Assembly (NCBI RefSeq): GCF_001704155.1
Contig: NZ_CP016294.1
Coordinates: 2,849,501 to 2,913,500 of the forward strand
Origin: Stenotrophomonas rhizophila
GTDB taxonomy: Bacteria > Pseudomonadota > Gammaproteobacteria > Xanthomonadales > Xanthomonadaceae
Direction of reading: 5' to 3'
DNA length: 64,000 nucleotides
The translations under genes and the position numbers were made by a program. Positions 1 through 8,210 of the stretch are shown in pieces; position 1 is the stretch's first letter, and each line of letters begins with the position of its first letter. The notes below the pieces were generated by a model that saw only the letters and a list, made by a program, of their open reading frames with translations, made no database searches and was not told the origin of the DNA.

Positions 1-205
1 AGCCTGGGACATCGCCGCCGGCGTACTGCTGGTCCGCGAGGCCGGCGGCCGCGTCTGCGACTTCAAGGGCGCAACCCCGGGCCGCATGGACAGCCGTGGC
101 CCGGAAACCCAGCAGATCGTGGCCGGCAACGTGAAGAACACCGACATCCTGCAGAAGGTGCTGGTCAACACGGGCTACGCGGCCGAGTTCGACGCGAAGT
201 TCTGA
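1..205 (+). CDS. suhB: inositol-1-monophosphatase, C-terminal fragment
   Basis: The open frame enters from the left edge and stops at 203-205; 67 codons are visible. The product begins with [15 protein letters not shown], the conserved C-terminal metal-binding and substrate motif of the inositol monophosphatase family (SuhB/IMPase), which hydrolyses inositol phosphates with Mg2+ and in enterobacteria also takes part in rRNA transcription antitermination. A strong terminator follows 24 bases after the stop. The N-terminal part lies outside the window, so SuhB rather than a paralogue is inferred from this tail alone. Confidence 0.85.
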   Translation, partial: AWDIAAGVLLVREAGGRVCDFKGATPGRMDSRGPETQQIVAGNVKNTDILQKVLVNTGYAAEFDAKF

Positions 206-228
206 TCTGGTTGATGTGAGATTCAAGC

Positions 229-256
229 AACGGCGCCTTCGGGCGCCGTTTTTTTT
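229..256 (+). terminator. Rho-independent terminator of suhB
   Basis: The GC stem ACGGCGCC / GGCGCCGT closes a TTC loop and is followed by eight or more T residues. It sits just after the suhB stop codon in the correct orientation. Confidence 0.9.
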
Positions 257-300
257 CCTCCGCGCGTAGAGCGCTGGCTGTTCCGTTGTTCCCGCGCGGA

Positions 301-403
301 GCGAGGACGGGGATGCCCTGGCCGGACACGCGTGAACCCATCCATGGGGCTTATCGCAGCATCCATGCTGCTCAAAGTCCGGCCAGGGCATCCCCGCCCT
401 CGC
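301..403. repeat. long hairpin element A with shared 49-nt head
   Basis: Arms 301-327 and 377-403 (27 nt) are reverse complements with one mismatch at 307. They enclose a 49-nt head (328-376) that contains two short palindromes (CCCATCCATGGG and GCAGCATCCATGCTGC). The same 49 nt occur, inverted and without mismatch, as the head of element B at 596-644, although the arms of A and B are unrelated. No gene is evident here. Confidence 0.9.
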
Positions 404-564
404 CCCCTCAGTTCTCTGCGACGACCGGACACAAGATCAAAAGCGTCTTGCCCGGCACATTCGCGCGGCGGCTCAGCCACGCATGGCGTGGCTCTACGGC
501 GTAACACCTCGCTCGACCCTATGCCAATTGCATTTGATTTTCGGTCCGCCGGCGCGATCTGTCT

Positions 565-675
565 GGGGGCGCGGGGTGGGAGGGGGTAGCGGGGCTTTGA
601 GCAGCATGGATGCTGCGATAAGCCCCATGGATGGGTTCACGCGTGCCCCGCTACCCCCTCCCACCCCGCGCCCCC
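565..675. repeat. long hairpin element B with shared 49-nt head
   Basis: Arms 565-595 and 645-675 are a perfect 31-bp inverted repeat, G-rich on the left and C-rich on the right. The 49-nt head 596-644 is the exact reverse complement of the head of element A at 328-376. The element lies in the same gene-free spacer between suhB and htpX. Confidence 0.9.
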
Positions 676-746
676 GCGCGCAGAGAATGAAAACGCTAGT
701 GCTTCCCAGCGCGGGAAGCCCGGCAGGCGAAGGCTTTCTGCATTGC

Positions 747-771
747 GCACCGACCAACGGTCGGTACCTAC
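747..771 (-). repeat. SMAG-type REP, single unit
   Basis: On the minus strand a GTAG head (768-771) precedes the palindrome ACCGACC / GGTCGGT (759-765 and 749-755) with a GTT loop. This matches the GTAG-plus-stem layout of Stenotrophomonas REP sequences and resembles the copy at 34082-34102. Confidence 0.75.
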
Positions 772-780
772 CGATGCCGC

Positions 781-812
781 AAAAAGAAAACGCCCGACCA
801 AAAGGCCGGGCG
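781..812 (-). terminator. terminator of htpX
   Basis: Stem 791-799 / 804-812 closes an AAAA (TTTT on minus) loop, with one G-U pair in the minus transcript. It is followed on the minus strand by TTTTCTTTTT. It lies 27 bases after the htpX stop. Confidence 0.85.
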
Positions 813-838
813 CTTCATTCAAACCAACCACTACTGCA

Positions 839-1711
839 TCAGGCCACGGTGTTGCTCGCGGCCTTGAGCGCGGCAATGCGCTCTTCCAGCGGCGGGTGGC
901 TCAGGAACAGCTTCTTGGCGGTGGCGCCGGCGATGCCGAACGCGGCGATCTGGGTCGGCAGGGTGCTCTGGCCGTGATTGAGCTTCAGGCGCTCCAGTGC
1001 GGCGATCATCTTCTGCCGGCCGGCCAGGTGCGCGCCGCCGGCGTCGGCGCGGAACTCGCGATGGCGCGAGAACCACATGGCGATCATGGTCGCGAACAGG
1101 CCGAACACCATTTCCAGCACGAACACGATGATGAAGTAGGCAAAGCCGCGGCCGCCGCCTTCGCGGTTGCCCGACAGCGCACTGTCGATGATGCCGCCGA
1201 CCACGCGCGCCAGCACGATCACGAACGTGTTGAGCACGCCCTGCAGCAGCGCCATGGTGATCATGTCACCGTTGGCCACGTGCGCGATTTCATGGCCCAG
1301 TACCGCCTCGGCCTCGTCCTCGCTCATGTTCTGCAGCAGGCCCGTGGAGACCGCCACCAGCGCGTTGTTGCGGTTGGCACCGGTCGCGAACGCGTTGATT
1401 TCCGGGCCGTCATACACCGCCACTTCCGGCATGCCGATACCGGCTTCGCGCGCCTGGCGCTCCACCGTGGCCAGCAGCCAGCGCTCGGTCTGGTTGCGCG
1501 GCTCGGTGATCACTACCGCGCCCGTGGAACGCTTGGCCATCCACTTGGACAGCAGCAGCGAGATCAGCGACCCGCCGAAGCCGAAGATGGCCGCAACCAC
1601 CAGCAGGCCGCTCATGCTTGCGGGATCGATACCGGCCAGGCGCATTACGAAGCCTGCCAGGATCAACACGGCGAAGTTGGTCGCGAGGAACAGGGCAATA
1701 CGACTGAACAT
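839..1711 (-). CDS. htpX: membrane zinc metalloprotease HtpX
   Basis: This 290-residue protein is an M48B inner-membrane protease that degrades misfolded or damaged membrane proteins, overlapping in role with FtsH. Two N-terminal hydrophobic segments (about residues 4-25 and 33-55) precede the zinc motif HEIAH at 140-144. Two more hydrophobic stretches follow around 155-210, then the third-ligand region [10 protein letters not shown]. The start at MFSRIALFL matches the family; an in-frame GTG/TTG extension upstream adds no conserved sequence. The gene is monocistronic, ends at its own terminator and is divergent from gluQ. HtpX is often induced by envelope or heat stress, but I see no clear sigma-32 or Cpx site here. 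Confidence 0.97.
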   Translation of the reverse strand: MFSRIALFLATNFAVLILAGFVMRLAGIDPASMSGLLVVAAIFGFGGSLISLLLSKWMAKRSTGAVVITEPRNQTERWLLATVERQAREAGIGMPEVAVYDGPEINAFATGANRNNALVAVSTGLLQNMSEDEAEAVLGHEIAHVANGDMITMALLQGVLNTFVIVLARVVGGIIDSALSGNREGGGRGFAYFIIVFVLEMVFGLFATMIAMWFSRHREFRADAGGAHLAGRQKMIAALERLKLNHGQSTLPTQIAAFGIAGATAKKLFLSHPPLEERIAALKAASNTVA

Positions 1712-1804
1712 GGGGAAAGGACGCTTTCTAGGTGGGTGTTGCTGCAAATCTGCGGGGACTTCATGTTGAATTCAAGTCGCAACCTGACCGACGATTCATA
1801 GTTC

Positions 1805-2689
1805 ATGTCCATGACTGCCTACCGCGGGCGCTTCGCCCCCTCGCCCACCGGCCCCCTCCACGCCGGCTCGCTGCTCGCCGCCTTCGGCAGCTGGCTGCTG
1901 GCCCGGCACGCCCGTGGCCAGTGGCTGGTCCGGGTCGAAGACGTCGACCCGCCCCGCACCGTGCCTGGCGCCATCGACCAGCAACTGGCGGCCCTGGCCG
2001 CCTTCGGCCTGGGCAGCGATGACGCCATCGTCCACCAGAGCCAGCGCGACGCCCTCTACCAGGCCGCGCTGGACCGCCTGCTGGCCGAGGACAAGGCCTT
2101 TGCCTGCCACTGCAGCCGTACCGAACTGGCCGACCAGCAGGGTATTCATCATTACTGCGTGGCACGTACTGAACGCGCCCGACCGGCCATCCGCCTGCGC
2201 GTGCCGCCGGGCAGCGTGGTCGCGTTCGACGACGGCCTGCGCGGCCGGGTCCGCCAGGACGTGCATGCCGAGGTCGGCGATTTCGTGCTGCGCCGGGCGG
2301 ACGGCTACTGGGCTTACCAGCTGGCCGTGGTGGTCGACGACGGCGACCAGGCCATCACCGACGTGGTCCGCGGCGCTGACCTGCTCGATTCCACGCCGCG
2401 CCAGATCCTGCTGCAGCAGGCGCTGGGGCTGCCCACCCCGCGCTACCTGCACCTGCCGCTGCTGCTGGAGCCGGACGGGCTCAAACTGTCCAAATCCGCC
2501 GCCGCGCGCCCGGTCGATGCCGATCGTCCCCTGCCCGCCCTGCAGCAGGCCTGGGCGCAGCTTGGCCAGGATCCCGCATGCCTGCTGGGCACCCGCAGCG
2601 TTGCCGAGCTCCTCGAACGGGCCGTTGCCGGCTTCGACCCGGCGCGATTGCCACCGGGTGACATCCGCCTTGACGCCGACGCCTGCTGA
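1805..2689 (+). CDS. gluQ: glutamyl-Q tRNA(Asp) synthetase
   Basis: The 294-residue product is a truncated glutamyl-tRNA synthetase paralogue that lacks the anticodon-binding domain. It activates glutamate without tRNA and transfers it to queuosine at position 34 of tRNA-Asp. The class I HIGH-like site is seen as RFAPSPTGPLHAGSL (about residues 9-23), a zinc-binding segment as CHCSRTEL with a later YCVAR, and the KMSKS equivalent as LKLSKSAAA near 231. Length fits GluQ (about 290) rather than GltX (about 470). Start at 1805 or the second ATG at 1811 is equally possible; no strong ribosome-binding site is seen. Its substrate, queuosine, is made by the pathway that includes QueG, encoded 10 kb away. 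Confidence 0.95.
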   Translation: MSMTAYRGRFAPSPTGPLHAGSLLAAFGSWLLARHARGQWLVRVEDVDPPRTVPGAIDQQLAALAAFGLGSDDAIVHQSQRDALYQAALDRLLAEDKAFACHCSRTELADQQGIHHYCVARTERARPAIRLRVPPGSVVAFDDGLRGRVRQDVHAEVGDFVLRRADGYWAYQLAVVVDDGDQAITDVVRGADLLDSTPRQILLQQALGLPTPRYLHLPLLLEPDGLKLSKSAAARPVDADRPLPALQQAWAQLGQDPACLLGTRSVAELLERAVAGFDPARLPPGDIRLDADAC

Positions 2690-2757
2690 GCCGCCCATTT
2701 TCCGCCGCGATGTTGCAGAATCGCTGTCCCCCCCTGTTGGCCCCGGAGTAGCTGCTC

Positions 2758-3498
2758 ATGACATCTCGCGTCGCACTGGTCACCGGTGGTACCGGCGGTA
2801 TCGGTTCCGCCATCTGCCAACGTCTGGCCGACCAGGGCCATCGGGTTGCCACCAACTACCGTGACGAAGCCAAGGCCCTGGCCTGGCGCGAGAAGATGCT
2901 GGCGCGCGGCTGCGACGTGGCGATCTTCCCCGGCGACGTCTCCGATCCGGATACCGCCGAACAGATGGTGCACGCGGTGGAAGCCGCACTGGGCCCGGTC
3001 GAGATCCTGGTCAACAACGCCGGCATCACCCGCGACACCACCTTCCACCGCATGCGCGCCGACCAGTGGCACGACGTGATCAACACCAACCTCAATTCGG
3101 TGTTCAACGTCACCCGCCCGGTCATTGAAGGCATGCGCCGCCGCGGCTGGGGCCGGGTGATCCAGATCAGCTCGATCAACGGCCTGAAGGGCCAGTACGG
3201 CCAGGCCAACTACGCCGCCGCCAAGGCCGGCATGCACGGCTTCACCATCTCGCTGGCGCGCGAGAATGCCGGCTTCGGCATCACCGTCAACACCATCTCG
3301 CCCGGCTACGTCGCCACCGACATGGTGATGGCCGTGCCCGACGAAGTACGCGCCAAGATCATCGCCGACATCCCCACCGGCCGCCTCGGCAAGCCCGAGG
3401 AAATCGCCTACGCCGTCGCCTTCCTGGTCGCCGAAGAAGCCGCCTGGATCACCGGCTCCAACCTCGACATCAACGGCGGCCACCACATGGGCTGGTAA
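2758..3498 (+). CDS. phbB: acetoacetyl-CoA reductase (3-oxoacyl-CoA reductase, SDR)
   Basis: A 246-residue classical short-chain dehydrogenase: NADP-binding TGGTGGIG at about 9-16, NNAG near 85, catalytic Ser (QISSING), YAAAK and a C-terminal NGGHHMGW. The whole sequence follows the PhaB/PhbB subfamily, which reduces acetoacetyl-CoA to (R)-3-hydroxybutyryl-CoA, the monomer for polyhydroxybutyrate. The C-terminal ING(G/A)QHM tail and the neighbouring PHA regulator phaR support PhbB over FabG. A GGAG sequence lies 9 nt before the ATG. No PHA synthase is visible in the window. Confidence 0.9.
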   Translation: MTSRVALVTGGTGGIGSAICQRLADQGHRVATNYRDEAKALAWREKMLARGCDVAIFPGDVSDPDTAEQMVHAVEAALGPVEILVNNAGITRDTTFHRMRADQWHDVINTNLNSVFNVTRPVIEGMRRRGWGRVIQISSINGLKGQYGQANYAAAKAGMHGFTISLARENAGFGITVNTISPGYVATDMVMAVPDEVRAKIIADIPTGRLGKPEEIAYAVAFLVAEEAAWITGSNLDINGGHHMGW

Positions 3499-3615
3499 CG
3501 CTTACACCGTTACCCCTCCACAGGTTCCACGGCCGCCCAACGGCTGGCGCCACCGGCATGGCAGCATGCCGCGAAAAAAATGCTGCACTTCACCCGCCCG
3601 CCCACCGCAGGAGGA

Positions 3616-3637
3616 GCCCCCTTTTGTTAAAGGGGGC
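3616..3637. repeat. hairpin after phbB
   Basis: Perfect 9-bp arms GCCCCCTTT / AAAGGGGGC enclose TGTT, followed at once by a second small GCGCC-GGCGC stem. It may end or stabilise the phbB transcript, but there is no T-run on the plus strand. A similar hairpin stands after the acyl-CoA dehydrogenase gene at 36548-36574. Confidence 0.6.
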
Positions 3638-3676
3638 GCGCCGAAGGCGCGGGGTTAAGGCGGCATGCCGCAGGGG

Positions 3677-3806
3677 CCCACGTTTTGCGCAGCAAAACGT
3701 GGGCAAGCGCAGCAGGCGTTGCGAATACCCCGGAATGCTGCACCCATGCTGCGCAGCATGAAGAACGCCAGCAAATGACCAAAGGAGGTTGCAACGCCTG
3801 CTGCGC
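3677..3806. repeat. nested palindromes in the phbB-phaR spacer
   Basis: Three structures are packed here. A perfect 12-bp hairpin lies at 3677-3688 / 3692-3703 (CCCACGTTTTGC with loop GCA). A perfect 16-nt inverted pair lies at 3707-3722 / 3791-3806. Between its arms lies the 16-nt palindrome CATGCTGCGCAGCATG (3745-3760). The 3499-3846 spacer holds no credible gene; the palindromes could be repeats, RNA structure or operators upstream of phaR. Confidence 0.7.
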
Positions 3807-3846
3807 TGCGCCATGCTTCGCCCTTACGCTGACGAGTGATTGCTTC

Positions 3847-4371
3847 ATGGCTGCGAACCGCATCATCAAGAAGTATCCCAACCGCCGTCTCTACGACACC
3901 GAGATTTCCAGTTACATCACCATCGAGGACGTGCGCCAGCTCATCCTGGACGGCGAGGACTTCGAAGTCCGCGACGCCAAGAGCGGCGACGACCTGACCC
4001 GTTCAGTGTTGCTGCAGATCATCGCCGACCAGGAACAGGACGGTGAGCCCATGCTCTCCACCCAGCTGCTCAGCCAGCTGATCCGGTTCTATGGCGATTC
4101 GCTGCAGGGCTTCATGGGCAACTACCTGGAGCGCAGCATGCAGGTCTTCCTGGACCAGCAGCAGCAGTTCCGTCAGCAGATGGGCAACCTGCTCGGCCAG
4201 ACCCCGTGGGCGATGATGAACCAGCTCACCGAACGCAACCTTGAGCTTTGGCAGGACTTCCAGCGCAACATGGGCGGCGGCTTCGGCCCGCGTCCGCCGG
4301 GTACCCAGACCGGCACCGGTACGGGCACCGGCAAGCCCGAAGCCCCCACGGCCGGCAAGACCCGGCGTTGA
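3847..4371 (+). CDS. phaR: polyhydroxyalkanoate synthesis repressor PhaR
   Basis: A 174-residue regulator. Residues 4-64 (RIIKKYPNRRLYDTE onward) form the PHB/PHA accumulation regulator DNA-binding domain. A second PHB_acc-type segment (about 65-130, MLSTQLLSQLIRFYGDSLQG) follows, then a Gln/Phe-rich helix and a low-complexity Gly-Thr tail ending in KTRR. In known systems PhaR binds PHB and DNA and represses phasin genes and its own gene. The start was set at MAANRIIKKYPN because conservation begins there; an in-frame extension upstream runs through palindromic spacer and is rejected. phbB lies upstream, consistent with a PHA locus. Confidence 0.94.
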   Translation: MAANRIIKKYPNRRLYDTEISSYITIEDVRQLILDGEDFEVRDAKSGDDLTRSVLLQIIADQEQDGEPMLSTQLLSQLIRFYGDSLQGFMGNYLERSMQVFLDQQQQFRQQMGNLLGQTPWAMMNQLTERNLELWQDFQRNMGGGFGPRPPGTQTGTGTGTGKPEAPTAGKTRR

Positions 4372-4400
4372 CTGCTTCGCCCGGCAGCGCGGGGCCGCAT

Positions 4401-4436
4401 GAAAAAAGGCGCAGCCTCACGGCCGCGCCTTTTTCA
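4401..4436. terminator. bidirectional terminator between phaR and the TraB-family gene
   Basis: Arms AAAAAGGCGC (4403-4412) and GCGCCTTTTT (4425-4434) enclose a loop with a further small stem. The A-run and T-run make it work in both directions for the two convergent genes. Confidence 0.88.
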
Positions 4437-4453
4437 TTTGCGCCCCCTGGAAA

Positions 4454-5398
4454 TCAGCGCTTGGGTTTGGCGCAGCCGGTGCAGATCCGCTCCACCTGGT
4501 AGCCCTTGGCGCGCAGCTTTTCGACGACGCCATCATCGCCCAGCAGGTGCAGCGAGCCCACCACCACCAGCGTGCCCCCCTGCCCGGCCTTGAGCTGCTG
4601 CTCCAGCTTCGGCACCCAGGCATTGTTGCGGTCGGTATTGATGCGCTTGTACAGCTGCGGGTACTCGCCGCGCATTTCCGCGGCCATCGAGGTCCACAGC
4701 AGCTTGTCGTCGCCACGACGCCAGGCGTCGTGCAGCTTGCGACCCATCGCATCGGCCTGGCCGGCCTGGTCCAGCGCCTCGGCCACCATCTGCTGCTGCT
4801 CCTGCGCGGACATGCCCGAGAGCACCGCCACCTGCGTATCGATGTCTTCCAGGCCGCTGGTCGGCTTGCCCGCATCCGCGGCGCGGGTCATGAAATGCCG
4901 ATCCAGCCCCAGCGCCGGGTCCAGGCCCATCTTGGCGAACTGCGACAGCGTGATGGTCAGCCCGACGAACCACGGCTTCATGCCCTGCAACTGTGCCAGC
5001 GGCAGGTTGTTGTCGCGCGCGTAGGCCTGCAGTTTGGTCCAGGTGGCGTCGTCCAGGTCACGCCTGAGTTCACTGCCATCGGTGCGCATCGCCGCCTGCA
5101 GCATCTTGCGGGTCAGGTCCGGCGACTGCATGTCCTGCGGCGAGAGTTCGAACACCACGCGCTTGGACGCCGCGAAGGCCTGGTCCACGTCGGCCGCCAG
5201 CGGATAATCGTCGGCACGCAGCAGATGGAACGAGCCCAGCAGGTACACCCGGCTGTCGCCCGGGCCGGTCACCTTCCACAGCAGCGGCACCGGCGCGGTG
5301 GATTTTGCCGCCGGCGCGGCGGCCATCGTGGTTGCGCTGCCCAGCAGCAGGCCGGTAGCCAGCAGCAGCGGGGCCGCCAGTCGCTTCAGCATCGTCAT
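4454..5398 (-). CDS. TraB/GumN-family secreted protein
   Basis: A 314-residue protein with a clear signal peptide (MTMLKRLAAPLLLATGLLLGS, cleavage probably after TMA-AAP). The TraB/PrgY/GumN domain shows both hallmark motifs: GSFHLLRADDYPL near 50 and GSLHLLGDDGVVEKL near the C-terminus. Other members are Tiki-like metalloprotease relatives; GumN lies beside the xanthan cluster in Xanthomonas, but its function is not settled. The ATG at 5398 was chosen; a TTG at 5404 would overlap the TGA of the upstream DUF1684 gene. Close spacing makes it the last gene of a mutL-DUF1684-traB unit. Confidence 0.88.
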   Translation of the reverse strand: MTMLKRLAAPLLLATGLLLGSATTMAAAPAAKSTAPVPLLWKVTGPGDSRVYLLGSFHLLRADDYPLAADVDQAFAASKRVVFELSPQDMQSPDLTRKMLQAAMRTDGSELRRDLDDATWTKLQAYARDNNLPLAQLQGMKPWFVGLTITLSQFAKMGLDPALGLDRHFMTRAADAGKPTSGLEDIDTQVAVLSGMSAQEQQQMVAEALDQAGQADAMGRKLHDAWRRGDDKLLWTSMAAEMRGEYPQLYKRINTDRNNAWVPKLEQQLKAGQGGTLVVVGSLHLLGDDGVVEKLRAKGYQVERICTGCAKPKR

Positions 5399-5400
5399 GC

Positions 5401-6336
5401 TCAAACCCCTCCCTGGGGTGTGTGGTAGGCCTGCTCACCGGCTTCGACCTTCAGGTCCAGGCGGTTTTCCGGCGGGGTCAGTGGGCACGTGGCGAACGGC
5501 GTGAACGCACACGGCGGGTTGTAGGCGTGGTTGAAATCAATCACCACCTTGCCGCTCGCATCCGGTGCGGGCAGGTCCAGGTAGCGGCCAGCCGGGTAAC
5601 TGCCATGGCCGCTGGTGCGGTCGCCGAAGATCACGAACAGCTCGCGCCCCGGCTCACCCAGCGCTTCCAGCCGCCAGGTCTTTCCATCGCGCTCGAATTC
5701 CAGCGCACCCGAATTCGGCATCTCGGTGGTGAGGCCGGTGATGTCCACGATCGGCAGGGTCTTGCCGGCCGGGTGCGGAACAAACCGCGCGCTGATGCGC
5801 CAGTCCGGACCACCCGGCCAGTAGTTCAGGCCAGTGAAGCCGGTGCGCGAATAGGCGTCGGCATGCTTGACCCGCAGCGCGTAGCGCTCACCACGGTGGA
5901 TCAGGCTGAGCTGGCCCTTGCCATCATCGAAGCCGATAAGCGTAGGCGCCGGATCGCGGTCGCTCTGGAAACGGATCGGCCCGGTGAGCGGCTTGCCGTC
6001 CACGGTCAGTGCCGTGCCGCGCTCGGGGGTGAAGGTGAGTATGTCGCCCCGGTGCGCCACCATGCCCAGCTTGGCCGGGCCCACGGCCAGGCGGATGCCG
6101 CTGCCGGGGCCGCTGCCGATGTAGTGCGCCTTGTGCTCCAGCCAGTGCAGGCCGACCAGGCTGGTCCAGCCATCGGGCGCGTGCAGCTCGGTGTAGCGCT
6201 GCTGTCGCCATTGCTGCTGTTCGGCGGCGAATGCCGGATCCACCGCCGCCGGCGCCGGCGCGGCTTCTTTATCGCCACACCCTGCCAGGCCCAGCGCCAG
6301 CACTGCCGCGCCGAGTCCCCATCCCCAAGTACGCAT
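5401..6336 (-). CDS. DUF1684-domain lipoprotein
   Basis: A 311-residue protein beginning with a lipoprotein signal (LGLAGC, lipidated Cys about residue 21). The DUF1684 domain fills the rest. Its diagnostic end is visible as FNHAYNPPCAFTPFATCPLTPPENR... broken into the usual NPPCAF and TCPLPP-like motifs. Biochemical function is unknown to me. It lies 11 bases downstream of mutL and its stop codon nearly abuts the next gene, so it is probably co-transcribed with mutL and the TraB-family gene. The start is the ATG at the lipoprotein signal; an upstream in-frame extension was rejected. Confidence 0.88.
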   Translation of the reverse strand: MRTWGWGLGAAVLALGLAGCGDKEAAPAPAAVDPAFAAEQQQWRQQRYTELHAPDGWTSLVGLHWLEHKAHYIGSGPGSGIRLAVGPAKLGMVAHRGDILTFTPERGTALTVDGKPLTGPIRFQSDRDPAPTLIGFDDGKGQLSLIHRGERYALRVKHADAYSRTGFTGLNYWPGGPDWRISARFVPHPAGKTLPIVDITGLTTEMPNSGALEFERDGKTWRLEALGEPGRELFVIFGDRTSGHGSYPAGRYLDLPAPDASGKVVIDFNHAYNPPCAFTPFATCPLTPPENRLDLKVEAGEQAYHTPQGGV

Positions 6337-6347
6337 CGTGCTCCCCT

Positions 6348-8210
6348 TCAACGTCCGCGCAGGAACCAGCGGTCGATTTCCGCCAGTGAAAAACGGGCCC
6401 AGGTGGGCCGGCCGTGGTTGCATTGGCCGGACCGCTCGGTAATTTCCATGTCGCGCAGCAGCGCGTTCATTTCCGGCAGGGTCAGCCGCCGGTTGGCGCG
6501 CACCGCACCGTGGCAGGCCATGGTCGACAACAGTTCGTCGCGCGCACTGGCGATGCGCCGGCTCTGGCCGTGTTCGCGCAGGTCGGTGAGCACATCGCGC
6601 AGCAGCCCTTCCGGCTCGGCGTTGGCCAGCAGCGCGGGAATGCTGCGCACATGCAGCGAACCGGGACCGGACCGGGTGATCTCGAACCCCAGCGCGGTCA
6701 GCGTATCGGCTTCGCGCTCGGCGGTATCGGCATCGCGCTCGCCTACTGCCAGGGTGATCGGCACCAGCAGCGGCTGCGCATGCAGGCCGGTGGCATCGTG
6801 CGCGGTCTTCAGCCGCTCATAGCCGATCCGCTCGTGGGCGGCATGCATGTCCACCACGATCAGGCCTTCGGCGTTCTCGGCCAGGATGTAGATGCCGTGC
6901 AGTTGCGCCACCGCATAGCCCAGCGGCGGCACGCCACTGTCGGCCGCGGTGACCGGCAGGCCCTGCTCGCTGGGCATCGGCGGCAGCGCGGCATCGCTGC
7001 CGGCCGGGCGCGCGTACAGCGCTGCATAGGCCGACGGGGCATCGGCCACGCGCAGGCCCAAAGGCGACTGCTGCGGGCGCCAGGCCGTGTTGCCCATGCC
7101 ACCACCGCCACCGCCAACGCCCGCCAACGCGTAGCCCGTGCCGGCCGCCGCACTGGCGTAGGCAGGCGCGGCAGCCTCGGCGACGCCCTCGCTGCCCGCC
7201 CCCGTCGCGGTCATGCCCGCACGGGTTTCGGCCAGCGCTTCCTTCAACGTGCGGTAGACGAAGTCATGGATCAACCTCGAATCGCGGAAACGCACTTCAT
7301 GCTTGGCCGGGTGCACGTTGACGTCCACCCGGGTCGGGTCCAGCTCCAGGAACAGCACGTACGCGGGCTGGCGGCCATGGAACAGCACATCGCCGTAGGC
7401 CATCTTCACCGCATGGGCCACGCTGCGGTCGCGCACCGAACGACCGTTGACGTACAGATACTGCTGGTCCGTGCTGGCGCGCGAATAATGCGGCTGCGCG
7501 ATCCAGCCATGCAGGCGCAGCCCGGCACCGCTGTGGTCCACGCGCATGGCCTGGGTGGCGAAGTCTTCGCCCAGCGTTTCGCCCAGCCGCGCATCCGAAT
7601 ACAGATCCCCCGGCTTGTAGCGCCGCGACGGCTTGCCGTTGTGCGACACGCGCAGCTCCACGTCCGGCCGCGCCAGCGCCAGAGAACGCAGCCATTCTTC
7701 GATATGGCCCAGTTCGGTCCGCTCGGCGCGCAGGAATTTGCGGCGAGCCGGCACGTTGTAGAACAGCTCGCGCACTTCCACCGTGGTGCCCGGTGCATGT
7801 GCGCGCGGGGTGACTTCGCCCAGCTTGCCGCCTTCGATCTGCAGCGCCGAGCCATGCTCGTCACTGCGCCGGCGCGAGGCCAGGGTAAAGCGGCTCACCG
7901 ACGCGATCGACGGCAGCGCCTCGCCACGGAAGCCCAGCGTGGCCACCGCTTCCAGGTCATCCAGACTGGCGATCTTGCTGGTGGCATGCCGTGACACCGC
8001 CAGCGGCAGTTCTTCCGGTGCGATGCCACCGCCGTCGTCACGGATGCGGATCAACCGCACCCCACCCTCTTCCAGATCGATATCCACGCGGGTGGCACCG
8101 GCATCGAGCGCGTTTTCCACCAGTTCCTTGACCACCGACGCCGGGCGTTCAACGACTTCGCCCGCGGCGATCTGGTTGATGAGGATTTCGGGAAGCTGGC
8201 GGATGGTCAT
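6348..8210 (-). CDS. mutL: DNA mismatch repair protein MutL
   Basis: A 620-residue MutL. It links MutS mismatch recognition to strand incision. The N-terminal GHKL ATPase shows [10 protein letters not shown] (about 31-40), DDGGGI and the GFRGEAL motif near 95. A glycine-rich, variable linker follows at about 335-420. The C-terminal dimerisation domain carries [12 protein letters not shown] near 448, a variant of the DQHA(X)2E(X)4E endonuclease motif with Met for Gln, and QCNHGRP near 600. This suggests an endonuclease-type MutL, as in species lacking MutH. The start at [10 protein letters not shown] is set by family alignment; an upstream in-frame extension enters a large inverted repeat. Confidence 0.97.
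   Translation of the reverse strand: MTIRQLPEILINQIAAGEVVERPASVVKELVENALDAGATRVDIDLEEGGVRLIRIRDDGGGIAPEELPLAVSRHATSKIASLDDLEAVATLGFRGEALPSIASVSRFTLASRRRSDEHGSALQIEGGKLGEVTPRAHAPGTTVEVRELFYNVPARRKFLRAERTELGHIEEWLRSLALARPDVELRVSHNGKPSRRYKPGDLYSDARLGETLGEDFATQAMRVDHSGAGLRLHGWIAQPHYSRASTDQQYLYVNGRSVRDRSVAHAVKMAYGDVLFHGRQPAYVLFLELDPTRVDVNVHPAKHEVRFRDSRLIHDFVYRTLKEALAETRAGMTATGAGSEGVAEAAAPAYASAAAGTGYALAGVGGGGGGMGNTAWRPQQSPLGLRVADAPSAYAALYARPAGSDAALPPMPSEQGLPVTAADSGVPPLGYAVAQLHGIYILAENAEGLIVVDMHAAHERIGYERLKTAHDATGLHAQPLLVPITLAVGERDADTAEREADTLTALGFEITRSGPGSLHVRSIPALLANAEPEGLLRDVLTDLREHGQSRRIASARDELLSTMACHGAVRANRRLTLPEMNALLRDMEITERSGQCNHGRPTWARFSLAEIDRWFLRGR

Larger units (their letters stand above)
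206..838. other. gene-free spacer between suhB and htpX
   Basis: I see no credible gene in this 630-base stretch. It holds the suhB terminator, hairpin elements A and B, one SMAG-type palindrome and the htpX terminator. Short open frames here follow the palindromes on both strands and look like by-products of the repeats. Confidence 0.8.

Noticed and set aside
223..876. Several short open frames on both strands between suhB and htpX.
   Set aside because: They read through the two hairpin elements and share translations of the same palindromes. There are no ribosome sites and no conserved motifs.
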